The notes under the pieces are model-generated. The model did not search any database. It was not told where the DNA came from and saw only the letters and a list, made by a program, of their open reading frames with translations. From NCBI GenBank assembly GCA_030674185.1, contig CM060312.1:49898307-49962306 (forward strand): a DNA stretch of 64,000 nucleotides, read 5' to 3'. This document shows, piece by piece, positions 12,105-23,764 of the stretch. How positions within the stretch are numbered: position 1 is the first letter of the stretch; each line of letters starts with the position of its first letter. The position numbers and the translations under genes were made by a program. This stretch comes from Monoplex corrugatus (Eukaryota; Mollusca; Gastropoda; Littorinimorpha; Ranellidae).

Positions 12105-12809
12105 AATGCAGATGATGTCACTGGAAGCAGCAGACAGATGCACAATATTCCTTCTACTTCAATGGACAGTTAATAATATCCTTAGGAACATTTCAACAAA
12201 TGTCACCACAATACCATGTGACGCTTGACTGAAACTGAACATAACCAGAGAGAAAAAGTCGTGTTTTTTTCTTCCACTCTGTGGCAGTTCTTAGAGCCAA
12301 TTTGGGCGTTGATGAGTACAGGGATAAATGAAAAGTGGGCTGTGAATGTAACCAGTCCAGCGCCCCAGACTCTGCCTTCCATCCAGTATGTTTGCTTATT
12401 TTACTGTTATCTCTTTTTAAAGTACTGTTCTCTTTCTCCGCTTTGCATCTCCATAACGCTAAGTGGCCTTTCCTCCCTTGCCCCTGTGGTGTTCTGTTAG
12501 ATGGACTCATGCCCCCTGACAAGTTTCTCTGTAAGCCAACCTGTATCCTAATCCCAGGGGACATTATTCCATGACACTGAGGACCCGACTTGTCCTGAAA
12601 ATGGCAAAGCAGCAACAGAGAAATGTGACACACTAATTTTTCCTTTCTCGTACATTTGTCCTCTTCGCACTGGCCAGTTCATTAGTTTTATAATAATAAT
12701 AATTACAATATTTATATAGCGCAAAATCTTGATAAAATCAAATCTAAGCGCTGAAGCAGACACACACGCAGGCACGCACGCTCGCACACACACGCACGCA
12801 CACATACAG

Positions 12810-12863
<54 letters not shown>

Positions 12864-13870
12864 GCATGGCTATAAATGGGGAGAAAGAATAAAAGCAAGA
12901 ATAAAAGCAATGGAAAATTATAGAGAGCATAGCATACAATTATATATTATAACCATGTGATTCCCTCCGAGCGGAGACAGGCTGCAGAGGGGAGGGTTGA
13001 GTGAGGTTAGGATTTTATGCAGGAGAGAAAAGGTGAGTTTTGAGAGCGGACTTGAAGGAGACAAAAGTAGGTTGCTGACGGACTGAGAGAGGAAGTTTGT
13101 TCCAGGAGAGTGGACCAGAAACAGAGAAGGCTCGTGGACCATAGGTATTGAGCTTAGTGCGTGGAAAGCGAAGAGTCAGAGGATCAGAGGCAGAGCGGAG
13201 GGTACGTGAGGGAACATAGATCTCAAGTAGGCTTGACAGGTAATCGGGGGCTGCGTTATTGAGGCTTTTGTAGCACATGGTGTCTAGTTTGTACTGTATG
13301 CGCTTTGATACAGGGAGCCAGTGAAGTTGTGCCAGGTACTGTATGCGCTTTGATACAGGGAGCCAGTGAAGTTGTGCCAGGTTTTCATTACATTTCAGTG
13401 TGTGAGAATGGTGGAGATGGTTTAACGTTAACAGGAATTACTCAAAAGCTGTGGTTGCGTGTCTTGGGCCATCTATTGAGATAGGTAGGAGAGTGGGGAG
13501 GGGAGTATTTGAAAAACCAAATCGATAAAGGGCGCTGTCTTGGTTCCATCAGTAACAACCAAACGGTAATGGTGATGGAATGAAAATATGAGTCGAAGCA
13601 CAGAAACTAGTGCTGAAACAGAGCTCTCCATTCAAACACTGAACAGCTAGCAACACTATTTGTTTATCAGAGCTGAATTCTATGTCAAGAATGGTTATTT
13701 TTATGGTTGTGCGCACAGTATAATATACATGCAAAAGATAAGAACATTGGGAGTACCGCCATGGACCGTTCTTTGGTTGGCACTTAACAGTTTGTTGTAC
13801 TTAAGTTTGTCAGTTCCATTCCATCCATTCATTTTGCCCCTTCGAAAAGGTCAAGAATTAAGGGGTTAGT
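12105..13870 (+). repeat. Segmental block V, copy 2 (split by a LINE)
   Basis: Left part 12,105-12,690 and right part about 13,548-13,870 both match block V copies at 7,655 and 18,895. The middle is an inserted minus-strand LINE. The right part extends to TCCATCCATTCATTTT and ATTAAGGGGTTAG, which correspond to 8,860-8,908. Confidence 0.65.
12690..13545 (-). mobile_element. L2/CR1-like LINE, 5'-truncated 3' fragment
   Basis: On the minus strand the frame at 13,278-13,015 reads as the C-terminus of an L2-type ORF2. Motifs are LHWLPVSKRIQYK (upstream, near 13,320), then MCYKSLN, APDYLSSLL, LRSASDPL, a YGPRAFSVSGPLSWNKLP segment and FKSALKTHLF. It is followed by a 3' UTR with a (CA)n tract at 12,757-12,856 and a tail with paired AGCGC motifs and (ATT)n near 12,690. 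The RT and endonuclease are missing. A segment of about 40-47 bp (13,297-13,382) is duplicated in tandem inside the fragment. It sits inside block V copy 2, so it arrived after the duplication. Confidence 0.8.
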
Positions 13871-14029
13871 TGATGAGATTTATATATGTAGTTTATTTTT
13901 TATGTAGGGAGTGGTAGAGGGGGGGGAGGTCGATAGGCAGCTATTCATCTTCTGTTCCTTTTTCTTTTTTGTCATTTACCCTTGGAGATTTGTTTTTTGA
14001 ACACTTTCCTACTTTCTCGAACTAACATT

Positions 14030-15065
14030 AAATCCTGTGTTTATGGTTGTAGACGCTGTAGGAAGTCGAATAAACAAACCGCTTTGACTACATTTGGTGA
14101 TTAAAGAAAACTCCACAAGTAATTGATGTCACGAAAATCAGGTCGTAAACAAGTCGTACATGGTCCTGGGGTTTATCAAATATTCACAAGCTACAAACTT
14201 CTAACCATTCGTCTAAAAACATCATTCCCTCCTTGTTCACTCTTGTGTAAATTGTGGTGTCTCAGCAAGCCATTATTGTAGAGCCATCCAGTCCTGCTGC
14301 CAAACCCTAGGCGACTTAATGAGGAGTCACTGTGCAGGTCCGGAAGTCCAGCAGGAATTGTGAATCAGGCATGGTGGTATGTGGGCCACAGTTAGTGGGC
14401 TGGCTTGGGAAAGTCTCATGCAATTTTAAAGCACTGGAGAGCTTGCCGGTCATTGGACACTGGCCTCGTCAATGTTAGTGTGTGGTTCACTATGTCAAGC
14501 AGCCTGGCCATCGATAGGCACGTGGGGGTTTCTGCGTCAAGAAGCACTATGGTTTATTATTTAGTGCCAGATGGAAATAGTACGAGAAGGAGAGTGATTG
14601 AGGCCAAGATAATTATCATCGGTTTGGTCATTTTGCTCTGTTTATTAAATCCCATATGCCACTTGTGTGACTCATCCACCCTGATTGACATATATCTGTA
14701 AAGTGCTATAACATGTGTCTCTCTTGAATAATTAGTCAAACAATTTGCGAAGAAAGGACTATCAGTATCTTAATTGTCATCTATTCTCACGTTCACTGTT
14801 TGATGTAGTAAAGGTCAATCAATCATTAATCAGTAAAGTAGCCTTTGAAGTGACAGCTGCGTATACATAACTATTCAGTTTATTCCTCACAGCTTATAGT
14901 GCCATACCTGGGGTCAGGAACTTGCGGAGGAAACGGTAGTAGTACCAGCACCAAGCTCCACACAAAGGACACTTGCGGGTCTTCTGTGTCTGGTATTTGA
15001 TCAATACTGATGGCTACTCATTTGGACATTTCTGTTTACGCCGCTTTCTTTCTGCAGGTCTATTG
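14030..15065 (+). repeat. Segmental block U, copy 2
   Basis: Matches 20,270-21,240 and, in parts, 1-1,040. Shared stretches include TATGGTTNTAGACNCTG, GAGCCATC..GT.CTGCTGCCAAACC, a CACAGT.NG.GGGCTG segment and GGACACTTGCGGGTC. Confidence 0.6.
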
Positions 15066-15195
15066 TATTGGAGGGAACAGTTTTGAAAGACTGAAATCGA
15101 ATTTTACACAGTACCAGTGTATTATTATATAGCGCGCAAAGATAGGATTAAAGCGGAAATAGCTGGAATTAATGCACATACGTGGTTTAATTTAA

Positions 15196-15379
15196 CCCTT
15201 TGACTCCCGCACCTACTCCACCAACTGCAGAAACTTAACTCTTTGACTCTCTCACCCTATCCACCAGCTTCCTGCAGGAAGCTGGTGGATAGGGTGAGGG
15301 AGTCAAAGGGTTAGGATTTGCCTTGCTAACACGGTTGACAATGCAGAATGGTGGTGGGCAGGCTGCATGAGTCAGAGGG
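15196..15379. mobile_element. Palindromic MITE family Z, copy 1
   Basis: Flanked by TTAA on the left and CTAA on the right. Outer ends are CCCTTTGACTCCCGCACC and an imperfect inverse. An inner near-perfect 68-bp palindrome spans 15,241-15,308 (34-base arms, one mismatch, no loop, centre CTGCAG). TTAA target sites and CCCTTT termini suggest a piggyBac-type non-autonomous element. Confidence 0.7.
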
Positions 15380-15384
15380 CTAAC

Positions 15385-15970
15385 AGAGCACTGCAGGCAC
15401 TGGATAAGCTTATTCCTGAAACTGGATCACACAGCTAGATTTTGGTCATGTCAGATTTTATTCACCGTATGCACGACTTGTAACAACCATATAGGATTCT
15501 ATTCCATTGTCATTGTAACCGGACACATTCATACCTATACTGAATCTGTTGTGGGTTTTGTTTTAATTTGGTTTGTTTTTAGGTTTTGGCTAAAGCTGAT
15601 AATGCTTTACGCGGCTCTTGGTGTGAAATCGTTTTGAAGATGAATATTTTCATGGATCTTCGCAGATACTGCGATGTTTTGAATTTAGCTGTCAGTTGTT
15701 GTCGTTGTTGTTTTAAAACAAACATATCAGAAACAATTTTTCATACACTTAACATATGCGGAAATCAGCCATGTCATTATAATGACGAATAAGCAACAAT
15801 CTGCAATTCACATCTACTAGATTAGTTGTACATTATTGAATCCTAGTGTTTGGTTTTCAGTTTCGGTTTTCTCAAGACGGTGTCTACATATTCAGAATAC
15901 ATCCACATGCTGCAAACATTGCAAATGCCGCCTAGTTGATACTAGGATATATGATGGGACTCCTTAATGT
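15385..15970. other. No recognised feature
   Basis: A 68-codon frame at 15,586-15,792 shows no domain, splice context or similarity that I recognise, and I treat it as chance. Confidence 0.4.
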
Positions 15971-15975
15971 CATGA

Positions 15976-15977
15976 TT

Positions 15978-16022
<45 letters not shown>

Positions 16023-16036
16023 GCCATCATCATCTT
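15976..16036. repeat. (ATC)n microsatellite
   Basis: About 20 ATC units with one GCC interruption. Confidence 0.95.
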
Positions 16037-16234
16037 AGCATTGTGAACAATTGTCCCGATTTCTGTAGCCGTTGAAATGAGGCAGAAAAAGAGGACAGCC
16101 AAAAACAAAAAACAAAAAATAGTACAAATGCTGTGTGATGAAAATATTATTTAGTGTTTAAGAACAGCAAATGTCAGAACTTACCTTTGCTGTGGTATGG
16201 TTTACTCTCTCCTTTGTCATGTTCTGTTCTCTAC

Positions 16235-16690
16235 TTAAAGATGTATAATATGTCTATGTCGGCATGAAATGTATACATATAGCCTTTTTGTTAGCATTTC
16301 TTTTTGACTATATTTTCCCTCTTTTTCCTTGCCTGTCAGTTCATCTTTGATATATAATATTGTACATTCATATAAAAGATAGCCATGACATTTCTGAGCA
16401 CAGTGAAAACTGCATGAGAGACATGGCATGATGTCTTCTTCCTGTGCGTGGCATGTCCCATTCAGGACGTTGTTGATCATGCGCCGCCATTCCCTTCTGT
16501 CCTCTGTTCTTCTGACAAAGGCGTTGTTGCTAATATCGCTGTTTGTTGCTGCACGTAGACTCGAGACATATGTAGTTTTTTTGTCTTCCTTGGTCTCTAA
16601 TGCCCTCTGTTGTTCCGGTGACTGCAAACTTTTCAAGAGTGTCATGTCTAAACTTGTGACCAACGCTTTTCATTTGTCTTATTCCTAACG
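16235..16690 (-). pseudogene. Possible LINE C-terminal relic
   Basis: A 142-codon minus-strand frame (16,663-16,235) contains AFVRRTEDRREWRRMI followed by NVLNGTCHA. An acidic/basic 'DR..WR..I/V' ending is common at the C-terminus of LINE ORF2 proteins. Nothing upstream on the minus strand shows RT motifs. Alternatively it is a chance frame. A translated search with this segment would decide. Confidence 0.35.
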
Positions 16691-17005
16691 TCCTTAAAAG
16701 GTTTCTTTTTCTCCAGCTTTCCTAAGCATATCTGCACGAGGTAGACCGTGTTTAAAGCCACATGCTCCCTGAAGGGAGAAAGTCTCCACTACACGAATAC
16801 GATCCCTATTTAAAGCCATACGATTCATGGAGAGAAAAGCCAGCAATATTAACGCAATCTGACGGCTTTGGTTTTGAACTAGAGCAATACACTCATTTGT
16901 GTTTCCAACTGAAATGAAATCATAGGTTCATTTCAGACAAAAAGATTTGCAACTGTTTAAGGTGAGCCATTATTTAATACGTCCCTCTGTAATGAAAAAG
17001 TGCCG

Positions 17006-17007
<2 letters not shown>

Positions 17008-17067
<60 letters not shown>

Positions 17068-17133
17068 TGTGCGTGCGTGCGTGCGTGCGTTTTGAACGTA
17101 TGTGTGATGGCTAGAAAAACACACACACACGTG

Positions 17134-17196
<63 letters not shown>

Positions 17197-17268
17197 TGTG
17201 CGTGCGTGCGTGCGTGCGTTTTGAACGTATGTGTGATGGCTAGAAAAACACACACACACGTGTATGTA

Positions 17269-17322
<54 letters not shown>

Positions 17323-17343
17323 GTGTGTGTGTGTGTGTGGTGT
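17008..17343. repeat. Duplicated compound (TG)n block
   Basis: A module of (TG)n, (GTGC)n, the unique sequence TTTTGAACGTATGTGTGATG, then GGCTAGAAAAACACACACAC and CGTGTATG occurs twice (about 17,010-17,135 and 17,136-17,270) and runs into a third TG tract. The CA segment opposite TG makes a potential hairpin. Confidence 0.9.
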
Positions 17344-17354
17344 GTTTAATCAGT

Positions 17355-17427
17355 GCTTTGACGTCACTGCGTCTTATCATTTTACTCCTTTGTCCCTTTC
17401 ACGTTGCTCCATTCTATCCACCACGTT

Positions 17428-17468
<41 letters not shown>

Positions 17469-17640
17469 TGCTACAGCTCCATGTCATATACGTGGAAAAA
17501 CACCACGTTCGTGCTCCTGGCTTTCACCAGTCTGTGCCGCATGGCCTGTCTGTTTCTGCTATCTTCTAACCTGAAAGACAGCAGTGGATTAAAACGATGG
17601 GGAAAAAAAGGAGAAAGAAAGAGTGAAAAAAAAGAGGATG
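17355..17640 (+). repeat. Segmental block S, copy 2
   Basis: Corresponds to 23,360-23,610 and 5,770-5,965. It includes an expanded (ATC)n tract (17,426-17,468), then TACGTGGAAAAACACCACGT and a purine-rich end. Confidence 0.55.
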
Positions 17641-17657
17641 ACAGAAGTGGAACTCTT

Positions 17658-17781
17658 TCTGTGTCTGTCCTTGTGTCTGCCTCTGTCTATCTCTGCCTGT
17701 CGGTGTCTCTCTCTGTTTCTCTCTGTCTGTCTCTCTGTGTGTCTCAGTCTCTGTCTGTCTGTCTCTGCCTCTCTCTTTCTT

Positions 17782-17852
<71 letters not shown>
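17658..17852. repeat. (CTGT)n-(CT)n microsatellite
   Basis: CTGT-rich sequence grades into a pure CT tract of about 65 bases. Homopurine/homopyrimidine mirror symmetry makes it an H-DNA candidate. Confidence 0.95.
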
Positions 17853-17855
<3 letters not shown>

Positions 17856-18039
17856 AATCATTGTCTTTGTATCTGGTCTATCTGTCTACATGAGTCTTTT
17901 TTCCTCCTCATTTCCTCTTAAAAGCCCAAGGTCTCTCATGTCTCCCATACTGGACGGAACAGGACTTCTTACATTTGTGTGATCTGAAATTGGTGATGGT
18001 ATTTAGAGGTGTGGTAGATAAGAGCTGAGTGCCGCAGTA

Positions 18040-18400
18040 TGCTGTGTAGGATGTCTGTAGTCATTCAGATTAGTGACAGTAACGAATTGATGAACGTGGA
18101 CAAGTGACGACCTTCATGCTCTTTAACATGATTTGGATGGGAATGACGGTGAAACGGCACTAGTTAATTTTCGTGATGGACGAGGAGTTTCTTTTGATAA
18201 CAGTTTAGCACCAGGATGGAGACATGCAGGCTGATGTAGCTTCAGCTGCTGGTATTTGTTGTAGTAATGAGGAAAATCACTTGTTCACCCAGTCATGTTA
18301 TTTAGAACCCTTCCACTCGTGAAGGTCGTTACAGGACTTAGAGGAAGGATGGTTTAATGGTGCCGTTAAGTACTGATTGGTGCTCTGTGATGATTCTGTA
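18040..18400 (+). repeat. Segmental block R, copy 1
   Basis: Shares with 23,960-24,340 the stretch CAGATTAGTGACA.T, GTGACGA, then GTCATGTTAT and TTAGGACT-like elements at similar spacing, downstream of block S in both cases. Confidence 0.45.
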
Positions 18401-18487
18401 AAGTACATCATGGAAATCATATCAGTGATAAATCATATCAGTGATAAATTGTTTGACTATTTCACATCACAAAGTTGAGATGAACAG

Positions 18488-18488
<1 letters not shown>

Positions 18489-18581
<93 letters not shown>
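18489..18581. repeat. (TG)n microsatellite
   Basis: An uninterrupted TG tract of about 90 bases. Confidence 0.97.
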
Positions 18582-18593
18582 AATCGTAGGGAT

Positions 18594-18830
18594 CCCGGGG
18601 AGGAAAAATGGAGGCTTTTCGAAATAAATAGTATCCTCATCATCTGGAAATTCAGTGCTAGAAATGTCCTCTTTTCTGCCACTCTTTTTCTTTCTGCCTT
18701 GCTCCTTTGCGTTCTGTCATCTCTTCCTATCGTTTCCTGCCTTGATGGTCCATTCATCTGTATAAAGCCATATGTACTTTCTATTGGATTGATAATTGGA
18801 TATTTGAATGCCACAATTGCAATCATTTGA
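18594..18830 (+). mobile_element. Repeat family X, copy 4 (5' part only)
   Basis: Matches the first 240 bases of family X up to TTGATAATTGGATA. The 3' half is missing. It is followed by a G-run (about 18,852-18,873) and block V copy 3. Confidence 0.75.
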
Positions 18831-18894
18831 ACGAAGAAAGGGCAAGAAAATGGGGGGGGGGGGGGGGGGGGGGTAGGAGAAGCTTCAGCCGTGT

Positions 18895-19870
18895 AGTGTG
18901 GAGGCAATGTTATTACTTGAAGCAGCAGAAAATGTCCAGATGGATGAAATATCGCCCCCAATGCACCAGATAGCCAGCGGTGTCATTAGACAACACCAAC
19001 ACTTAAGCAAATGCCACAACTGTCATACCGGTGAGGCTTGACTAAACTGACCGTGAGCAAAAGGAGAAAGAAATGTCTGTTTTAATGTCTGTTTTCTCTT
19101 TCCATTCTGGGAGAGCCTGTACAGACAGACTATTGGTGAGCGCAGGTCTAAAAGTCGAGCAGGCTGTAATTGTGACCAGTCCTGCACCACAAGTACAGCT
19201 TTCACATTGTACCTTCCATCTACTGTGTCGGTTTGTTTTCCTGTTGTGTCCCCTTCAGGCCTGCCTTCCTCCATTTTCGTCTGTGGTAACAGTCCAAGTG
19301 ACTTCTTTTCCCTCGCCCCTTTGGTGTTTCACTAAATGGACTCCCACTCATGGCAGGTTTCTCTGCATAGCAAACTGCACCCCCAACCCTCAGAGACGGT
19401 GTTCTTTGATACCTAGGACCCAAATTGTCCTGGAAATGGATGTTGTGGGAATGTTGCTCTGGTAATATTGGCAATAACAACAGGTCACAGAAGATAATTC
19501 CCGGTTTAAACGTAGAGTCCCAGGTTCCAATCTGGACTTTTTTTTTTACCCTTGGGGGGGGGGGGGGTGTGAGAGTGGCAGAGATAGTTTTTCGTCGCTG
19601 TAGGTGGGTCAAAGAAATATTTGCATTTCTTTGCCCGTGTATTGATATGGAAGGAGAGAGAAGTACCATGAAGAAGCAAACTAATATGCAAAACCATCAA
19701 TACAACCTGCTTTGTCTGTTCTATCAGTGACGACAGTATGATAATGATGATGTAAAGAAAATCTGTGTTGAAGCATCGAAATCGATGCTGAATCACAAGT
19801 ACACATTCACACATTGAACAGTCACAACTGGAGAATGGTGAAACTTTACACTAGCTAGCTTTCATTCACT
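18895..19870 (+). repeat. Segmental block V, copy 3
   Basis: Matches 7,655-8,600 and 12,105-13,680, with GAAGCAGCAGA, TTGGTGAGCGCAG, TGTGACCAGTCCTGCACCA, a CCTGGAAATGG segment and a CACATTGAACAG end. A G14 run lies near 19,553-19,567. Confidence 0.65.
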
Positions 19871-20269
19871 ACCGTTTGTTGATTTCAGCTTGCTTAACGC
19901 CGAGTCATCCATTGAAGCATACAGCTATGCCAACAATGTTTATTTTTGGCGCTGATGATTCACACGGTACTATAGCCGTAATTCTTAACGTTATAAGAAC
20001 CCTGGGCGTACGATTTTTGTCAATGCTTACACTTTATATTTACCATCACAACTAAAGAAGTTGTGTGGTTACTTCATTCAGCGTGACTATTTTTTTTCCT
20101 TTATTCCATTGATACTCACATCTCGGAACATTTTTATCGACTCATTTCTTTTCGTTGAGAACAGTTAGAACATTAAGAAGTTAGATGTTTTTGAAGGAGA
20201 GGTTGGAGCATGTGTTTCTGAGTTTGCTTGTTTTTTCGTGTTTATTTTTGTTCCTGAAAACACGTTTAT

Positions 20270-21240
20270 GCTTCCTGGAACAGTTTCTGGATCTTGTAAT
20301 TATGGTTCTAGACACTGCAAAAAGCTGAGTAAATTATCCATATTTGACAGCATGTTTGGGGATCAGCTCGTAAACAAATCCCACGCGGTCCTGAAAGTTA
20401 TCAATTATTCACACCCTGTACATTCCTGGCCATCTTCCTGTGTACAGACAAGGACGTGTGTATGTTGTGGTGGCTCCACTGGCCAACAGTATTGAAGAGC
20501 CATCGCGTTCTGCTGCCAAACCTCAGTCTGCATAATGGGAGACACTGCGCAGTTCTTAAATTCTCATCGGAGTGGTGAATCGAACACAGTGGGATGCGGG
20601 ACACAGTCGGCGGGCTGTCTTAGGAAGACTTGTACACGCCTGTAAACGGATGGAGGAGAATTAACGCTTGTTTATCCTTTGGTTCATGTGCATTCAGTGT
20701 TAATGAATGATTTACTGTGCCCAACATGAAAACGACATCGCAGGTTTTCATTTATTTTTGGCATGTGTCATTTATTAGGTCATTTGAAATACTTAAGTAC
20801 TGAAGGGGGGGGGGGGGGATAAAAATTGAGAAAACGATACCCAGTAAATGTAAAATTGCGAGAACGGCAAGTTGGGGTGAAGTGATATTGTCAGTTGTTA
20901 AATCGTTCTTGTTGATTAAATCCTGTATCGAAATTTCTGTTCCATAGTATCCAAATCATTATCACCATATGATAAACAAAAGCTGTTAACAAAATTGCAC
21001 TGTTCATCACAGTTCTCATTGCACATGCTGCCATGCCAAGGGCCAGAGGCGTCAGTGAGGACACGAGAGTAGTGCCAGCCTCTCACTTTAATGCTCGCAC
21101 CAAACTCCGTACACGGGACATTTGCTTGTCCTTTCTGTCTCGTAATCAGTCAGTTACTGATGGCCATTTTATGCGCAAGTCCCTTCACACTGGTTTGTGC
21201 TGGTCTGCAGTATTCGAAAAGATTGAATATAAAGACCAAC
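20270..21240 (+). repeat. Segmental block U, copy 3
   Basis: Parallel to 14,030-15,065. It has the TATGGTTCTAGACACTGCA stretch, GAAGAGCCATCGCGTTCTGC, the GCGGGCTGTCTTAGGAAGAC segment and the distal GGACATTTGC segment. A G-run at about 20,805-20,818 interrupts it. Confidence 0.6.
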
Positions 21241-21659
21241 ATTAGAAACAGATCGGATATTTTTCTTACACATCTGGCCTGTTTGACAAGGTGCTACATA
21301 TACATCAGGTGTAAACACTTATCCAAAACAAAATATTATCAATTGTAGGAAATTTGTTTAAAGGATAATCATGTAATATTCTGTTACTCTGGACATACTT
21401 GGGCTTAATTGTTTGACCTTTCTCTCTGGTATTCAAATGATGAGAGATGAGTTGGGTTGGCCAGAGAAGTAACACAGCATCGATCTATCCTAACATTTTC
21501 TTTCATAATTGTCGGTTTTCACTTAAATCTAGTTTTTAACGACAACAACAATCGCAAAAAAAAATCTTTCATTTTTTGGAGATCACATTGCAGTAGAAGC
21601 AGACCATCCAACAATGAGTTACTAAGTAGTTCACGCCAAACTTAACCATCATTTTCTAA

Positions 21660-22080
21660 ACTGAGCCGAAATTGTTATCTACAGACTACATGAATTACAC
21701 CGAGTTTAATTAACAACCGTTTCTTTATTATCCCTGTCAAAAAGAAGCCTTCACAATTTAATGCAATGAGAAGAAAACCACGCTCTTAAACTTGATTAAT
21801 ACACGCACTTGTGGTTTCAGCTGTGACGAATACAAAGAGATGCTTGCATCGTCGAACGATCATTTCACACACGAGAGAGTTTCCATTTTTTAGGTGATGA
21901 ACCGTTTGATGTGTCTTCCATGTAATCACAGCGTCACGTATTGATTGAAAGAGGATATGATTTCAGTCTCCTGCGTTTTGAGTGGTGTCTGCTTCTCATG
22001 GGATCTAATTACCACCGCGACAGCTGTGTTTTGTTTCAAGCTAAAGGTCACCAACACAACACTGTCCACGTTGTAGGAAT
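21660..22080 (+). repeat. Segmental block T, copy 2
   Basis: Matches block T copy 1 at 4,650-5,085, with AATACACGCAC, ACAAAGAGATGCT, AGCGTCACGTATTGATTGAA and AAGGTCACCAACACA. Confidence 0.6.
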
Positions 22081-22224
22081 GTTGCTCTAGTAATATCAAC
22101 GGGTCACAGAAGATGATTCCCTGTTTAAAATTAAAGAATCAAGATCAATTCTGGAATCATTTTCCCGGGAATCATTTCCTTACACAAAGTAAACAATATT
22201 TTGGCAGTGGTAAATTCTGACATT

Positions 22225-22258
22225 GTGTGTGTGCGTGCGTGTGTGCGTGCGTGTGTGT

Positions 22259-22323
<65 letters not shown>

Positions 22324-22416
22324 GAGTGCATGTGTGTGTGCGTTTGTGGGTGCGTGCGTGCGTTTGTGGGTGCGGGCGTGCGTATGTGTGTGAGTGAGTG
22401 AGTTTGTGTGTGAGAA

Positions 22417-22463
<47 letters not shown>

Positions 22464-22504
22464 TGTGGTGTGTGTGTGTGTGTATGTGTGTGTGTGAGTG
22501 TGAG
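22225..22504. repeat. Compound (TG)n/(GTGC)n microsatellite
   Basis: TG tracts interrupted by GTGCGTGC, GTTTGTGGGTGC and GTGAGTGAG units over about 280 bases. Confidence 0.95.
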
Positions 22505-22611
22505 ACAGGATGACAACTTGGATTAAAGGGTTACACGCTTTGCAGGTTGAATGTACCCTAGCTCAGCTTCCTCTGTGTGCGCGCGTGCATGAGTGCTCTT
22601 TATATTATCAT

Positions 22612-22650
22612 TATTATTGCTATATTATTATTATTATTATTATTAACATT
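22612..22650. repeat. (ATT)n microsatellite
   Basis: A short ATT repeat preceded by TATCATTATTATT. Confidence 0.85.
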
Positions 22651-22834
22651 TTACGATAAACATGTGGTGATAGAGGTGAGGTAGACGGCAAATGATAGCC
22701 ATGCATGGGTTTGTGAAATATTCCCTGCATTCACATCATCAGACGCCGTATAGACGCCGTTATAGGACCTACAAAGGCAGATTAGGAGCCCAGATGACTA
22801 TCAGTCGAACTTCCAAATTTCAGAACACTATTAA

Positions 22835-22949
22835 CCCTTTGACTCCAGCACTCTATCCACCAACTTCAAAAACATAACCTTTTGACTCCCTGACCCTATC
22901 CAACAATTTCCTGCAGGAAGCTGATGGACAGGGTGAGGGAGTCAAAGGG
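22835..22949. mobile_element. Palindromic MITE family Z, copy 2 (short form)
   Basis: Bounded by TTAA on both sides. The left end is the outer terminus (CCCTTTGACTCCAGCAC). The right end is the inner palindrome's terminus (GAGGGAGTCAAAGGG). The outer right quarter present in the other copies is absent, so this copy uses a different pair of ends. Confidence 0.7.
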
Positions 22950-23219
22950 TTAAATTAAAATGGTTTCGTTTTGTTTATTTTCAGTGCACATAAGACTGTT
23001 TGGTAATCAAACTTTCAAATTTCAGAAATCTGATTTTTATGTGTTTTTGTTTTTGATTTGTTTCTATCCTACACTCGATCAGACTTTTAACTTCCTTCCA
23101 AAAATTTATTCGTTATGCGTTTTCCTACAAACGTTTAACCTTCTGAAAAATTCATTCATAAACCTTTATTTCTGAAATTTATAAGTGCTTCCTTCTCGTA
23201 TTTACATAATGTTGTCTCC

Positions 23220-23297
23220 CTTCCACTCCTTTCTGTCTGTCTGTCTCTCTCATCTCTGTCTTCTTGTCTCTCTCTCTCTGTCTCTCTCTTCTCGTTC

Positions 23298-23332
<35 letters not shown>
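23220..23332. repeat. (CTGT)n/(CT)n/(TG)n compound microsatellite
   Basis: Pyrimidine tract followed by a short TG tract, upstream of block S copy 3. Confidence 0.9.
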
Positions 23333-23359
23333 AGTGTGCGTGCAGAGTTTTCGTCAACG

Positions 23360-23610
23360 TGTTGACCATTACCAACTCTCAACGTTCTTCTACCTATTCA
23401 CCGTTTCACTCTTACCCTGTTCATCCACCATCGTCATCATCACCATCGCTGCCGGCAGTGTGGCATATTACGTGGGAAAAACATCATGTTCAGAGCTCCT
23501 CGCTTCCACCATTTTCGCCTCTCTGCTTCCTACTCCTCCTTTTTCCTAAGCCCTGAGGATGATAGCAAAGAATTAGAAAAAAGGAAGAAAAAGAAGAAGA
23601 AAGAAAAAAA
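23360..23610 (+). repeat. Segmental block S, copy 3
   Basis: Parallel to 17,355-17,640, with an (ATC)-like stretch TCGTCATCATCACCATCG, then ATTACGTGGGAAAAACATCA and a purine-rich end. One frame is rather hydrophobic, but it is not conserved in the other copies. Confidence 0.55.
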
Positions 23611-23619
23611 AGATGAGCT

Positions 23620-23624
23620 CCTCT

Positions 23625-23667
<43 letters not shown>

Positions 23668-23710
23668 GTGTCTCTGTGTGTGTGTCTGTATGTCTCTTCT
23701 GTCTTCTCTC

Positions 23711-23762
<52 letters not shown>
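23620..23762. repeat. (CT)n microsatellite
   Basis: CT repeats with CTGT units and TGTG inserts. Confidence 0.95.

Positions 23763-23764
<2 letters not shown>

Noticed and set aside
12193..12633. 146-codon minus-strand frame in block V copy 2
   Set aside because: The corresponding frames in V copies 1 and 3 are broken and of different sequence, so it is not a conserved gene.
14405..14701. 98-codon frame in block U copy 2
   Set aside because: Not conserved in block U copies 1 and 3.
15586..15792. 68-codon Cys-rich frame
   Set aside because: No signal peptide, spacing pattern or splice signals; a chance frame is more likely.
17268..17982. Frames of 119-217 codons rich in Ser/Leu and Cys/Val
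   Set aside because: Driven by TG and CT tracts; no domain and no conservation in the other S copies.
18467..18961. 164-codon minus-strand frame
   Set aside because: Spans family X, a G-run and a CA tract; frames over other X copies differ.
23334..23549. Hydrophobic 71-codon frame resembling a membrane segment
   Set aside because: The duplicate at 17.4 kb does not preserve the frame; it has no start context or splice sites.
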